From contig OX442322.1 in NCBI GenBank assembly GCA_949358305.1, forward strand, positions 248,001 through 312,000: a stretch of 64,000 bases of DNA, read 5' to 3'. Under the pieces are notes generated by a model. It was not told the origin of the DNA, did not search any database, and worked only from the letters and a program-made list of their open reading frames with translations. Origin of the DNA: Strigamia acuminata (taxonomy: Eukaryota > Arthropoda > Chilopoda > Geophilomorpha > Linotaeniidae). The position numbers and the translations under genes were made by a program. Positions 1 to 10,700 of this stretch are shown piece by piece; positions within the stretch are counted from its first letter, which is position 1, and every line of letters begins with the position of its first letter.

Positions 1-534
1 TAATTTATTTAGACAAATAAATTTAGGTTTAACTTGAAGCCTCAAGCAAAATACATATAAAAGAATATTCTAAAATTAAAACAACTGTTAAATTGATAGA
101 ATTCTTTAAGAATTCCATCAAAAGTCAACTTTTCAAAATTAGGCCCGACCGCGTGGTTTTGTCAGATTGTCTATGACAAAATGACGTTACCCGGGCGGAA
201 CCAACTTCAACAAGTTCGGGCAAGACTCCTGTTCTCGGGTTGGGCCTTTAGGCCTGACCACGCGGTAGAAATTATTATTTTGTTAAAACGTATAATTTCC
301 ACGGCGGAGAATCGGGATAAAGTGAATTACACTTATTTTCTTGCGAGAAGTTCTAAAACAGAATAAAATATATTAAACGCAAATATAAATTTCGTTCGAA
401 ACTTATTTTACACATCCAAAAAATTTCATTTGAAATTTTATCACTGTAAGCACATTTCCGAATTCTCATAAACACACGAAAAACTTCAAAATTTATTTTA
501 AATTTAGGCAGCCTATCTCGGTAGAACCTCCACT
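1..534 (-). other. 5' leader of a family A LTR element, continues off the left edge
   Basis: This is the untranslated internal region just inside the LTR at 535-2280, read on the minus strand. No ORF starting with ATG and resembling gag is visible. It contains an inverted repeat, ACCGCGTGGT near 149 and ACCACGCGGT near 257, about 100 bp apart, which could fold in the RNA. The identity rests on the adjoining primer binding site and LTR. Confidence 0.6.
515..532 (-). promoter_or_regulatory. Primer binding site, tRNA-Gln-like
   Basis: On the minus strand, two bases after the LTR end, the sequence TGGAGGTTCTACCGAGAT reads as the complement of a tRNA-Gln 3' end. Element B uses nearly the same site at 39615. 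It shows that the 535-2280 LTR is a 5' LTR and that the element points left. Confidence 0.75.
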
Positions 535-2280
535 TGTGACGATTCTACTTTTGGCTGATTTAATAGCCATTTAAAATAGATAATTCGGTTTATACAAGAC
601 GTTGCTAAGTTTAGCAACAACCTAACCGAGATATGCTACGGAAGCCCTTACAAACATGAATATGTGATCAAGTAGAAATAACTTACAGTTTTGGTGTGAC
701 ATAACATATTTATTACTAAATATTAATAATAACAAAGATGGGTTCTTGACGCGTGTAAACGGCGGCATCAACTGGTTGAGGATCCGGGCGAAGCCAGAGG
801 GATACGGCTGACTTGCGGCATCGTCACAAATATCGCTACGGAGACGTATTTGGTCCGCAGCATCGATTATCTAAATATGCGAAGAGTCCTACGCATAAAC
901 AGGAATATTCGGCAGAATATTCCATTGTTTCAAATGAATAAAGTGAAGTAATTAAAATAATACAACAAATGAATTGTTATATAAATATTAATTGGGCGGG
1001 GACCGTCACGACAATTGAGAGAACGTCGCGGGAGTTGTTGAGACTCCATCCGCCAGCATGCCTTACGACGACAAGATCTCGTGATCAGGCGCCGAGTATT
1101 TAATTGTGTGCTTTAACTCGCTATCGGTGGTACCAACCACCAGGTAAACATTTCTATGGACTTACCGGTATGAAAAGATATTGCCAATACAGGATTACCA
1201 ATGCCCGAGTAATTTGTTTAACACAGTGTTGTTCAACTCCTGTTCACGGGTTACTAACCCGGAGGGTACGATGGGGCGGGGACCGTCACGACGGTCGAGA
1301 GAACCATCGCGGGAGGATTTGAATCCTCCATCCGCCAGCATGCCTTACGATGACGGGATCAGCAGATCGAGCACCGGGTAAAATATTAATTGGCCACTGC
1401 CGTTGGATTACCATTATCCAGGTAGTTATTTATCGCAACATCTTTAGATATTACTCACGGGCTACCAACCCGGCGTGTTACCTGTGTATTAGGCCTTTAC
1501 CGACTTTTAACGAGCGGAAGGACCAATCGTAGAAAGACGGGAACCTGCGCGGGCTGTTTACAACAACCATCCTGCAGCGGACTGTGGCCAGTTAGCTGAG
1601 GGACCTACTTTCATTTAGCAAGGTCGTACTGTATACGACCGTTATATTAAGCCACCGTACGAAGTCCTACTGTCCCGTAGAACAGCTGGCTAACGTTACG
1701 GGGCCATTTCATGCGAATGCATGTCTATTACCGGAGTTAGCCTTCCCGAAATAGCCCTACAACAGCAATAACAAAATAGTAATGAATACTAACTGTGGAG
1801 AGCTGAGGTGGCCTGATGTGTCGATAGAGAATAATGAAATCAAACGATAACAATTCAACTACAGACAATATACAAGTTCAGTTATCAAGCCAAGAGCCTG
1901 GGAGAGTGAGAAACTGGAGCTTATATAGTTCTGTAGAACTACTAGATTGGCGACAGCCAATCAGCGTACGAATCGGCGGATTCTTGGGTCACTAGTCCGG
2001 ACCTAATATATGACTATGTCCAGATGGGCCCAGTTGGGGTCCGGAAGGGTCCAATTGGTTCCCTTTGACAGGTAAGTAATGTGGATATTGATTCGATGGA
2101 ATCAACATCATCAAGTAATTAATACTTAATTCATTGAATAAAATAGTTATATTTTATTCATCGTGTCTTAAATAATTATTTATCACACTTTTTAGTTTTA
2201 ACCGAGTTTGAAATACGCGCGTTGGTTAAACAGCGCCATCTATGGTGAACATTGATAACTATCGATTTGTAATCATCACA
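535..2280 (-). repeat. Family A 5' LTR (copy A1), minus strand
   Basis: A 1746-bp LTR that begins TGTGATG and ends GTCACA on the minus strand. It matches, in inverse orientation, 23903-25656 and the split copy 30539-31390 plus 53156-54034. A TATATAAG box lies in the first third of the LTR. The LTR holds an imperfect internal duplication about 280 bp apart, each copy starting GGGCGGGGACCGTCACGAC (994 and 1274). The short ORFs in it (for example 1104-1381) are shadows of this repeat, not genes. Confidence 0.85.
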
Positions 2281-2578
2281 AACTTCAAATCCGTTAAAAC
2301 AAATCACCATAAAATAAAGATTACGATAAATTGTGATTTATTCAAAGTTGAATTTTTTTTATGGGAGTTGGAATTCATGGCGTGCTTATTGTTTTATAAC
2401 AATTTAAGAAGAGCGTGTCGAATTGTTTTGTACTTGCGGCTTCACTAAACCTAATAATAATTTATGTAGTTTATTCATTTGATTTTTCTTTAATAACGTG
2501 GTGAAGCAAAGTCGATGCCCAGGGATTCTGTTCAAACTTGGAACTGGTGATTAAGGACTGAATTCAGTCGTTACCGTA
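2281..2578. other. AT-rich spacer, nothing recognised
   Basis: Lies between the A1 LTR and the left end of the TA-flanked MITE. I see no coding potential, repeat or RNA gene here. Confidence 0.4.
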
Positions 2579-3555
2579 CACTGTAAAAAATAAAGGTGTC
2601 CGAGGGGTGTTCAGACAAATTTCTGCTGGGTGTTTTCTACTAGGTTCTACTTTAAGTACATAAAAGGTGTATAATTACTCCTCTATATTTTTGTGGGTGT
2701 AAAAGTTTTCATAATAGTACATCTTTGAGGGTGTAGGCTGATAAATCTCCCTTAAGAGGGAGTAAAAATCAAGAGAGGGTGTCTTCTGCTCGTAACACCC
2801 TAGGGTGTTCAAAAAGCACCTCCAGATTGGGTGTTATTTAGCAATTTTTGGGTGTTTCTCAACACTCATGGATAGGGTGCAAAATTTTGAGTGTTTCTCA
2901 ACACTCATGAATGGGGTGCAAAATTTTGAGTGTTAGCTAACACCCTCAACAAAGTTTCTTTTGATGAGTTATTTTACATCCATTTATTTTGATGAGTGTT
3001 TTCCAAAAATTATGAATTATGTTTGAAGAATTAAATCAAATGTCATTTGAAGCAACTTAAATAGAAAAGTTGCTAAAGATTCTTTCATTTTCCATTTTAA
3101 GTTTGCAATTTAAACAATCACGCACCAGGGTAATTGAGGTGTGTTTCGATATCCACCTCCATATGAAATTGTATCAAATTTTCAACCAAGGCATTGAATT
3201 CTTTTTGCCTTCTCCAATACTGATGAATGCATCAAAATGCATTTAATTGTGACTTTGGATGTAAATTGAATACATTGTGATTTCAGCACAATTGATTCTT
3301 TAAAATGGCCGGTGATGCATTAGGGTCAAATTTTATGGCTGCATTGGCGTTTGGGTTTGGGTTTGGGTTTGGTTTGGGTTTTTCATTATTTTGGCAAAAT
3401 GTATTTTTATTATGTTTGTTTTAGACTGCCTGGGTAAACAGCTAGGTTATGGGGATGAGAATGCAAAATTTCTAGTGAAACCACACATTTCTGAGAATTA
3501 AATAACACCCATTTAAAGGGTGTAACAGAAACACATGATTTTTTTTGGAACACCC

Positions 3556-4554
3556 TGTGGTGACCCGACTGGGGTGGGGCACGAAGAGTTTCTCTCGTGG
3601 CCTACATACGGGTAAAGAGGGGGAGTCGCACGCGCGCCTCCCTTCCCTCAGAGCATTGACATCCAGTCAATGGACGGGCGTCTGCCCTGGGGGAGTGGGG
3701 GAGATTCGTCTTCTCCACCATTGGGTGGCTTTAGTCACCTGTCACCCCCCGCTTTGTTCAAAGGAATTCGCCTTGCACTGAGCGGGCAGAACCAACACAA
3801 AAATCAACCAAGATACACGTAAAAGCCAAACGTCCTAAAACGATCAAGCCTAAGTACAAAGACTTCAGGAGTGACCTAGGACAAGGGACTTCCAACGTGA
3901 GTACGATTGATTTGTGTTAACCTCCGCAGAGTAACCTGCGAAACAAGATTACCACACTATTTTAGCAAGCCAGCTAGAAATAGTAAACCTACTCCAATTT
4001 AGCGAGTTGTGCAGACAAACGGTCGCACAAGCCTAAATTGCAGTAACCACGACGAGCGTTCCCGCCGCTGTGTGTATCGCCGGGAACCACCAAGCGTCCG
4101 CCGCTGTGTGATCGCCGGACACCTACAAAAAACCCTAAACCTAGACAACAGACCAGAAGTAAGCCCTTTAACTAGGCATTCACTCGCGCCCGACCAGCGT
4201 GAGCCCGAAGGACCGAACGAGAAACGTGAGACGAGGACGCCATTCATTGCCACGCCGGCCCAAGACGACACCACATTGCCACGCGGACGCCATCTTGGAT
4301 CCAGAGCGCCAACAAAGGACGACCTCGACCAGTTTCCCGCCAACTTCACACACCTTACCTTTTACCTTTATTCCTTTACATATTTTATCCCTTTTAACTG
4401 TAAATTCCCATATAATAAATACATTTATTATATTTACCATTTTACATTGTTTGCCGTTTCACATTATTTGGGTAACCGCTTGAGTAAAGCGGTGTTACGA
4501 GATTAGAGAGTGACTCATACCACGAGTTAGCGACAGACAGACTTGAGCGCGACA
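3556..4554 (+). repeat. E1 5' LTR
   Basis: 999 bp, TG...CA ends, nearly identical to 16009-17007. Differences seen include TTGTTCAAAG versus TTGTGCAAAG, and single C/T or G/A changes near 4048, 4191 and 4276. A polyadenylation signal AATAAA lies at 4414-4419. The 165-codon frame across 4009-4506 opens with GTG and recurs in the other LTR, so I do not call it a gene. Confidence 0.95.
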
Positions 4555-4556
4555 CG

Positions 4557-4574
4557 TGGGGGCCTGTCCGGGAT
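4557..4574 (+). promoter_or_regulatory. E1 primer binding site, tRNA-Pro-like
   Basis: TGGGGGCCTGTCCGGGAT begins two bases after the 5' LTR. It differs by only a couple of bases from the usual tRNA-Pro primer site. E2 has the same 18 bases at 57304. The tRNA assignment is inferred; an insect tRNA set would settle it. Confidence 0.6.
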
Positions 4575-4622
4575 CGATTTAAACGACTCGAATAGAACTT
4601 GAGATCATTTCCATACCCAAAA

Positions 4623-7600
4623 ATGGCAGACAATATCCGAGTAACGGATTCCGACTCCGACGCAAACAAGAGAGCCGGCAGTCGCAAAGGCGCCGACTAT
4701 CACTTGCGATCTGGAGGTCCCTTACCCAAAGCCTCAGCGCACGAAGCGAGGCAAAAACGGCGCAAGCCTAAACCCGATCGTAGAAGCGCATCGGAGGCAT
4801 CGCACCCGTCTCGTTCCGAGACGAGGCAGCGATTGGACGAGACAGAGCGGGGTGAAGAGCAATCTCACTCCAAACTGCCGCGTTCTAACCGTGACGGCGA
4901 GACGAGCGGAAACGAGGTTTTATCCCGTAACCCATCGCCTCGTCTAACGCACGACACCGAGGTGGGCAGTCCGAAAGCGGCGTCTCCGATACAAAAGACG
5001 GCCTCAAATACGACAGCTAATTCGGCACTAAACACGCCAATTACGCAAAGCCGCCCAGCTTCGGTCAGGTCTGAAGGACACAAGTCCAATGCGTCAAATA
5101 CTGAGCGTGTTCCGAGCCAGCCTTACAGCGTCTCGGCCACATTGGTTGACACGATGCAGTTGGCACAGGCAGAAGGTGTACGATACACTCTGCCAACGGG
5201 AAAAATAACTGTGTACGAAACATTACAAATCGTACGTGCAGCTTTAAGAGCGCACAGGTTATCCCCAGAAATCACCGTTGTTGAAGGCGCATACGCTCAA
5301 CAAATGGTAGATTCCGCTCAATTCGAAGCGGATGCCGAGAATGAGGCCCAACAAGCCATCCGCGAGAGAAAGCGGAAGCTGGCAGAAAGAGAAGCGCGAG
5401 CTCTCGAGTACGGCAAATCCCAGCGCGTTCCAACCACTCCAGAAGAGGTGGAAATAGTTGATCGAGCCTTACATGCACATCGTTATGCATTCCGTTCTCA
5501 ACAAGAAGCTGAACAAGCTTTCATGGCTAGGCTGCAACGAGACAAACCAAAATCCGTTCGCAAGCCAGAAGTTAGCTCGTCCGAATTGTCCGACGAGAGC
5601 GTCGAAGGCGACCCGAAGCGCACGCCGAAGGTCAGCCCCAAACCCGAGCGAAAAAAGGAAGTGCCAGTCACTCCACGCAAACGGGAAGTTTCAACCGGAC
5701 AACGCGTTCGACCCCGCATGATGGCGTTAGACGATAACACTAACAACGCTATCAACCGATTAATAAATGCAAACAACGCGCGTCGTAACGAAGAACAGAC
5801 TCACACGAGCCGACAACGCGACGACCCGCGGGGTAGCGACTGGCCACAGTCAGTGCCCATCCTCAAAGACGACGGACCTTCGAGAAAACATTCCGAAGAC
5901 CGCACCTCGTCACGAGAGGAACGTCAACGCGAGAGAGGACAGCAACAGTATCACTACGGAAACAGTGATTCGTCGTCGGATGAACTGGAGTCGAATGCAC
6001 CCAGTCATCACGATTCGGAGAGAGGTTCCGGAGAAAGACGAAGGGAAAGAGAACGCGATGAACGCAGGGAAAGGGAACGTGACGACCGTCGTAGGGGCCG
6101 GAAAGAGTCAAACTCTTCACGGCGCAACCCGCCACGCCGCTCACCGTCTCCCGACCCCAGCTCCGACCCATCGTCCAACGACGACAGACGGCGTGATAAA
6201 TCGAGTAATCGCCGGAAGAGATCCAACTCTCCGCGCGATAGAGAGAAACGACGTCGATCGGAAAATAGCGACCACCGACGGGAGGAGTTTCAGGACCTTC
6301 CCCGACAAAGCGCGTTTACCGATTCGACGGGTCGGCAGTATACGATGGGAGAGCTTGGAAGAGCCCTGCTTGGCTCGTTAAAAGCCGAGGGAATCGATCT
6401 GAGCAAACGAAACGATCGTAATCGTAGCACTGGCGACCGCGTAAAGAAAAAATACGCTGTCTCCCGGCGTGATACAATGAGTGTCACCGGGAATATTAGG
6501 TGGCAATTTTATATTCAGAACCGTTTCGACGGGTCATGGAAAGCAGGAGATCGCTTCCTTGACGAAGTAATTCGAATTAAGACTGCCACTAAAGCCACCG
6601 TAGGAGACATGCTCACCCACGGTATTGTCGAGCTAATGACAGGCTCGGCACGTGAGTGGTACCAAGGATTGAAAGGCGTCAATTGGGACGACTTTTTAAT
6701 GAGATTCGACCTGCGCTACGGCGAGACACCCGAAGAGGTGAGCCGAAAGATGCGAGGTCTTCGCCAGATGCCTGGTGAAACCATAATGGATTACGACATT
6801 CGCGCCAGATTGTTGTTCGAAAAGGCCCCGATGGAATTTCATGCCACGGGATTCAACCTTTTCTTTCTCGGCGGTTTGTCGGAATACTCGCAACGGGTGC
6901 TACTTGAAGAAAGGGCACCGACAGGAGGCAGCTATGAGGAGATGAGCGCCTTCCTGTTTGAGAACACGATAGATATCGAGAAGAGGTATTATTCCGCTTT
7001 ACCAGAAGCGGAGAAAGCAGCGACCGCTAACCGTCTCAAGTTGAGTGCGGAAAGATATGGGGCGACAGACAAGATTATGCGCCCTACTGAATATCTTAGC
7101 GGTATAATGGAGCTGGCCGAAGCTAGCGTTGGTTTACAAATAAAAAATAAACTGACATCCACGCTGCCTTCCAACCCTTTGGCCACCCCTAAAAAGGCAC
7201 CGACGGCGTCAGCCATGCAAGCGACACTGGAGGAGGTCACGGAGGGGGAGGAAGCCGAACAAAATGTCGGAAAATCAGACGAAAAAGAAGAAAAAGACGA
7301 TTATTCGACGGACGAAGAAATACGAAGCTATCGCGATACCTTATCAACGGGTTGCGATGAGGAAGGACCGCTAGTACATCTCATCCATCGAGATAGGGCG
7401 GTAGAAGAATTTCGCGCCAGGTTAAAACCAAATGCCGGCCGAATTCCAAAGTATTTTCGAAAAAATTACACGCCACCATCGAAAGTAGACGCTGAAAAAA
7501 AGAAATTGATTGAAGCCCCAAGAGACAAATCAAATATTCGCTGTTTCAAGTGTAACCAACCGGGCCACTACTCCAATGAGTGCCCAAGAACAGCGAAAGA

Positions 7601-7703
7601 AGACGCTAAGTTTGACGCGATAATGAAGCAGATGGCAGAGATTAAACTCGCCATGGCAAAAAACGAGTCAAAAAACGAGTCAGCGCAGGCGGCGAAGAAA
7701 TAA
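4623..7703 (+). CDS. gag: E1 Gag polyprotein
   Basis: Structural protein that forms the intracellular particle and packages element RNA. I start it at 4623 (context aaaATGG) because E2 Gag aligns from there (both reach a DY.LRSGGP motif); the frame is open upstream to 4599. It gives 1026 residues. The first 600 or so are a charged, disordered region rich in Arg, Ser and Glu, including RER/RDR runs. A capsid-type retrotransposon gag domain follows (about 620-790, with WQFYIQNRFDGSWKAGDRF and REWYQGLK), then one CCHC zinc knuckle at 974, CFKCNQPGHYSNEC. The last codons contain two slippery heptamers that give access to pol. It is unusually long for a gypsy Gag because of the N-terminal extension. 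Confidence 0.95.
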   Translation: MADNIRVTDSDSDANKRAGSRKGADYHLRSGGPLPKASAHEARQKRRKPKPDRRSASEASHPSRSETRQRLDETERGEEQSHSKLPRSNRDGETSGNEVLSRNPSPRLTHDTEVGSPKAASPIQKTASNTTANSALNTPITQSRPASVRSEGHKSNASNTERVPSQPYSVSATLVDTMQLAQAEGVRYTLPTGKITVYETLQIVRAALRAHRLSPEITVVEGAYAQQMVDSAQFEADAENEAQQAIRERKRKLAEREARALEYGKSQRVPTTPEEVEIVDRALHAHRYAFRSQQEAEQAFMARLQRDKPKSVRKPEVSSSELSDESVEGDPKRTPKVSPKPERKKEVPVTPRKREVSTGQRVRPRMMALDDNTNNAINRLINANNARRNEEQTHTSRQRDDPRGSDWPQSVPILKDDGPSRKHSEDRTSSREERQRERGQQQYHYGNSDSSSDELESNAPSHHDSERGSGERRRERERDERRERERDDRRRGRKESNSSRRNPPRRSPSPDPSSDPSSNDDRRRDKSSNRRKRSNSPRDREKRRRSENSDHRREEFQDLPRQSAFTDSTGRQYTMGELGRALLGSLKAEGIDLSKRNDRNRSTGDRVKKKYAVSRRDTMSVTGNIRWQFYIQNRFDGSWKAGDRFLDEVIRIKTATKATVGDMLTHGIVELMTGSAREWYQGLKGVNWDDFLMRFDLRYGETPEEVSRKMRGLRQMPGETIMDYDIRARLLFEKAPMEFHATGFNLFFLGGLSEYSQRVLLEERAPTGGSYEEMSAFLFENTIDIEKRYYSALPEAEKAATANRLKLSAERYGATDKIMRPTEYLSGIMELAEASVGLQIKNKLTSTLPSNPLATPKKAPTASAMQATLEEVTEGEEAEQNVGKSDEKEEKDDYSTDEEIRSYRDTLSTGCDEEGPLVHLIHRDRAVEEFRARLKPNAGRIPKYFRKNYTPPSKVDAEKKKLIEAPRDKSNIRCFKCNQPGHYSNECPRTAKEDAKFDAIMKQMAEIKLAMAKNESKNESAQAAKK

Positions 7704-10700
7704 CTTCTCGACCGTCTGCGCCATTTATAAAGAAGAAGGGGTTTAACAAAGGGTTCGATAAACCGCCACCAGTCAAAGAAATGGGTAGTGACATAGCTAA
7801 CGCCCAAATTCAAGACAGGGCCAACAACGCTTTGCAGGTAATTACCGCAAACGCTGAGGTTGAAGTGGAAGAACCGAACCTACTGCTTGAAGAATTACCT
7901 CAAGTAGTCAACGAAGACACAGAAGAATTTCGTGTTTTCATGTGCAACGTGGCGGTCGAATACACCAGCCGCCTATGTATGCTGCCCATGACAATAGAAC
8001 GCGAAAAAATTATGGGACTATTAGACTCGGGAGCAGATCGCTCGTTCGTTTCCGAAGACATAGTAGCATCATTGGGTCTCACCGATAAGATAAAAGGCGT
8101 TAATAAAAATGTACGTCTAAAAACCGCCAACGGAATGGCGCGTCCAAAAGGAGTTATATTATTGACCATGGAGTGGCTCGGAGGGGTAGAACAACACCCT
8201 TTCCTAGTCCTGCCCACATGCGACAGAATTTTTCTGTTGGGTTTGGACCTCATGGCGTCAATGGAAATACAACCAAATCCAATAACGAAATCTTGGAATT
8301 ATATCAGAAATGATAGAGAAAGACCCGCAATTGTCGTGCCACCAGCTCTTATAAAAGAAGCGGCCGACAAGACACAGTGGGAGAAAGGCCTAAAGAAATT
8401 CGTTCAAGATTACGATTTTAAAGCATTCGTAACAGAATTGCAACGGGACAATGTAGTGGAAACGCTTGTCGCCGACGCCGCTTTAGAATTAAACGAAGCG
8501 GCAGCCCTACGAAGGGTCCTACTTAAATATGAGGGGATCCTGTCGAAAAAACCGGGCCGAACGAATAGGGCTATTCACGAAATTAAATTGACGGATAATA
8601 AACCTATACGAGTTGCGTATAAAGGAATGAACCCGCAAAAACGTGAAATAGTGCAAAAAATGTGCCAAGAAATGCTAGACAGTGGCATTGTCTCCGAGGC
8701 CCAGGGAGAATACGCGACGCGAGTTGTGCTCGTGATGCGCCCGGGCTCGGACCCACGCCTATGCATTGATTACCGCCCATTAAACGCGGTGACAGAGATA
8801 GATCCCATACAGATGCCGTCTATCGAATCCATTTTGAGAGAGCTTAGCCCCTTTTCATGGGTTACGACGATGGATCTGTCGAAAGGATACTGGCAAGTTG
8901 AGATGAGGCCAGAGGATAAGCTAAAAACAGCATTTTACTCGCCAATTGGACGGTTGATGTTCAACGTCATGCCGTTTGGTTTAGTGAACGCTCCCAGTAC
9001 CTTTCAGAGACTAATCGAAAGCGTATTGGGTGATATCCTGCATCAGTTTGTGTGGGCATACCTAGATAACATAGTTATTGCCTCTAAAACATTCAAAGAG
9101 CACATTGAGCACATCGACCAAGTGCTCACCCGGCTGGCAAAAGCTGGGTTACACGTTCACCCGGGCAAGAGCAAGTTCTGTCGAAAGGAGCTTGCCTTTC
9201 TGGGTTATCGCATCGGAGTCAATGGTTTAGCTATCGGCCCCGAAAAAATCGATGCGATTAATCGTTTCCCACCACCCGAGGACGTTAAAGGTGTCCAACG
9301 GTTTATGGGAATGATAAACTTCTTCGGCAGGTTGCTACCGGGTCTAGCTGAAGTGGCAGCCCCAGTTACCGACCTCCTGAAGAATGAAAACGAATTTGTA
9401 TGGTCAAATGAGTGCAACATCGCATTTAATGCGATAAAGAGGATGCTGACGGAAGTCGGCGTAATGCCTCTACCCGACTTAAACCGGCCGTTCATATTAC
9501 ATACGGACGCCAGCAGAGTTGGGTTGGGAGCCGCGTTGCTCCAAACACACGTGCGCGACGGAGTCGAACAAGACCTGCCGTGCATGTTTATAAGTCGCAA
9601 ACTTCAAGGCGCTGAAAAAAATTACAACGCCACAGAGTTGGAGTGTTTGGCAGTGGTGTGGGCTATAAGGAAATTCAGAGATTATCTCGAATATACCAAA
9701 TTTGTAGTCCACACAGATCATCAAGCGTTACAATGGCTGATGAAATTAAAAGAGCCAGCCGGTCGACTAGCCAGATGGCAGTTAGATCTGATGGCATGCG
9801 ACTTAACCATTCAATACAAGCCCGGCAAATATAACGTCGTGGCTGACGCTCTATCAAGGGCACCAGTGTCAGATCCTATCGACGCTGACGATGATGGCGA
9901 GGATGATTCCCGCATCATTTACTGCCCGACGAGTTGTCACCGTTGGGATTTAAGGAAAATGAATGAAATTTCTACCGCGTCTCCAGCAGATGTAAAATTC
10001 TGTGGATTCTGGACGCGGTTATACCAACCAGCTGCTGACAATTACCCAAATGCAAAGAAGGAATTTAAGCTAGAGCGGAGAATAAATGACCCGTTTCTAA
10101 GCGCCTTCCACGCTCATGTCGGCAAGCAAATGCGAAGCAATCCCCCGACAAGGGAGGAAATAATTGTGCAACAAAAATTAGACAAAAAATGTCAGGACAG
10201 AGCTAGATTCGTACTGACAGGAAAATATCCGCCCAACTTAACCAGAAGGCAGAAGCGTCGTTATGCACACGAATCCATAGATTACCTATTGGATGACGGC
10301 CTTTTGGTGAAACATCACCCAAATCACCAAGATGACTTGAGTGAATCAGACACCGCAGTAAAGGTAGTAATACCTGCTTCCTTAATCGGTCGCGTGCTGT
10401 GGTTATTACACGGGCACCCGCTTGCGAGCCATGCGGGAGTAAGCAGAACACTCTATCGTGCTACACAGCTTTTTCACTGGACAGGGATGAAAAAAGATAT
10501 TGCTCTTTTTGTCCACCAATGTCAGCGATGTCAAGCGTGCAAGCCGAGGAGTAAATCACCATTCGAAACTATTTTCTTAGGGCCTTACGCGCCTTTTGAT
10601 TGTTTAAGTGTCGATGTGATGGGCCCAAAACCCGTTACGGGAAATAAAAATGCGTACATTATCGTTATAATGGACGTAGCAACTCGTTGGCCCGAGTTAT

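Noticed and set aside
4009-4506. A 165-codon frame in the E1 LTR, repeated in the 3' LTR
   Set aside because: It opens with GTG, not ATG, has no domain, and overlaps other frames of similar length in the same LTR.
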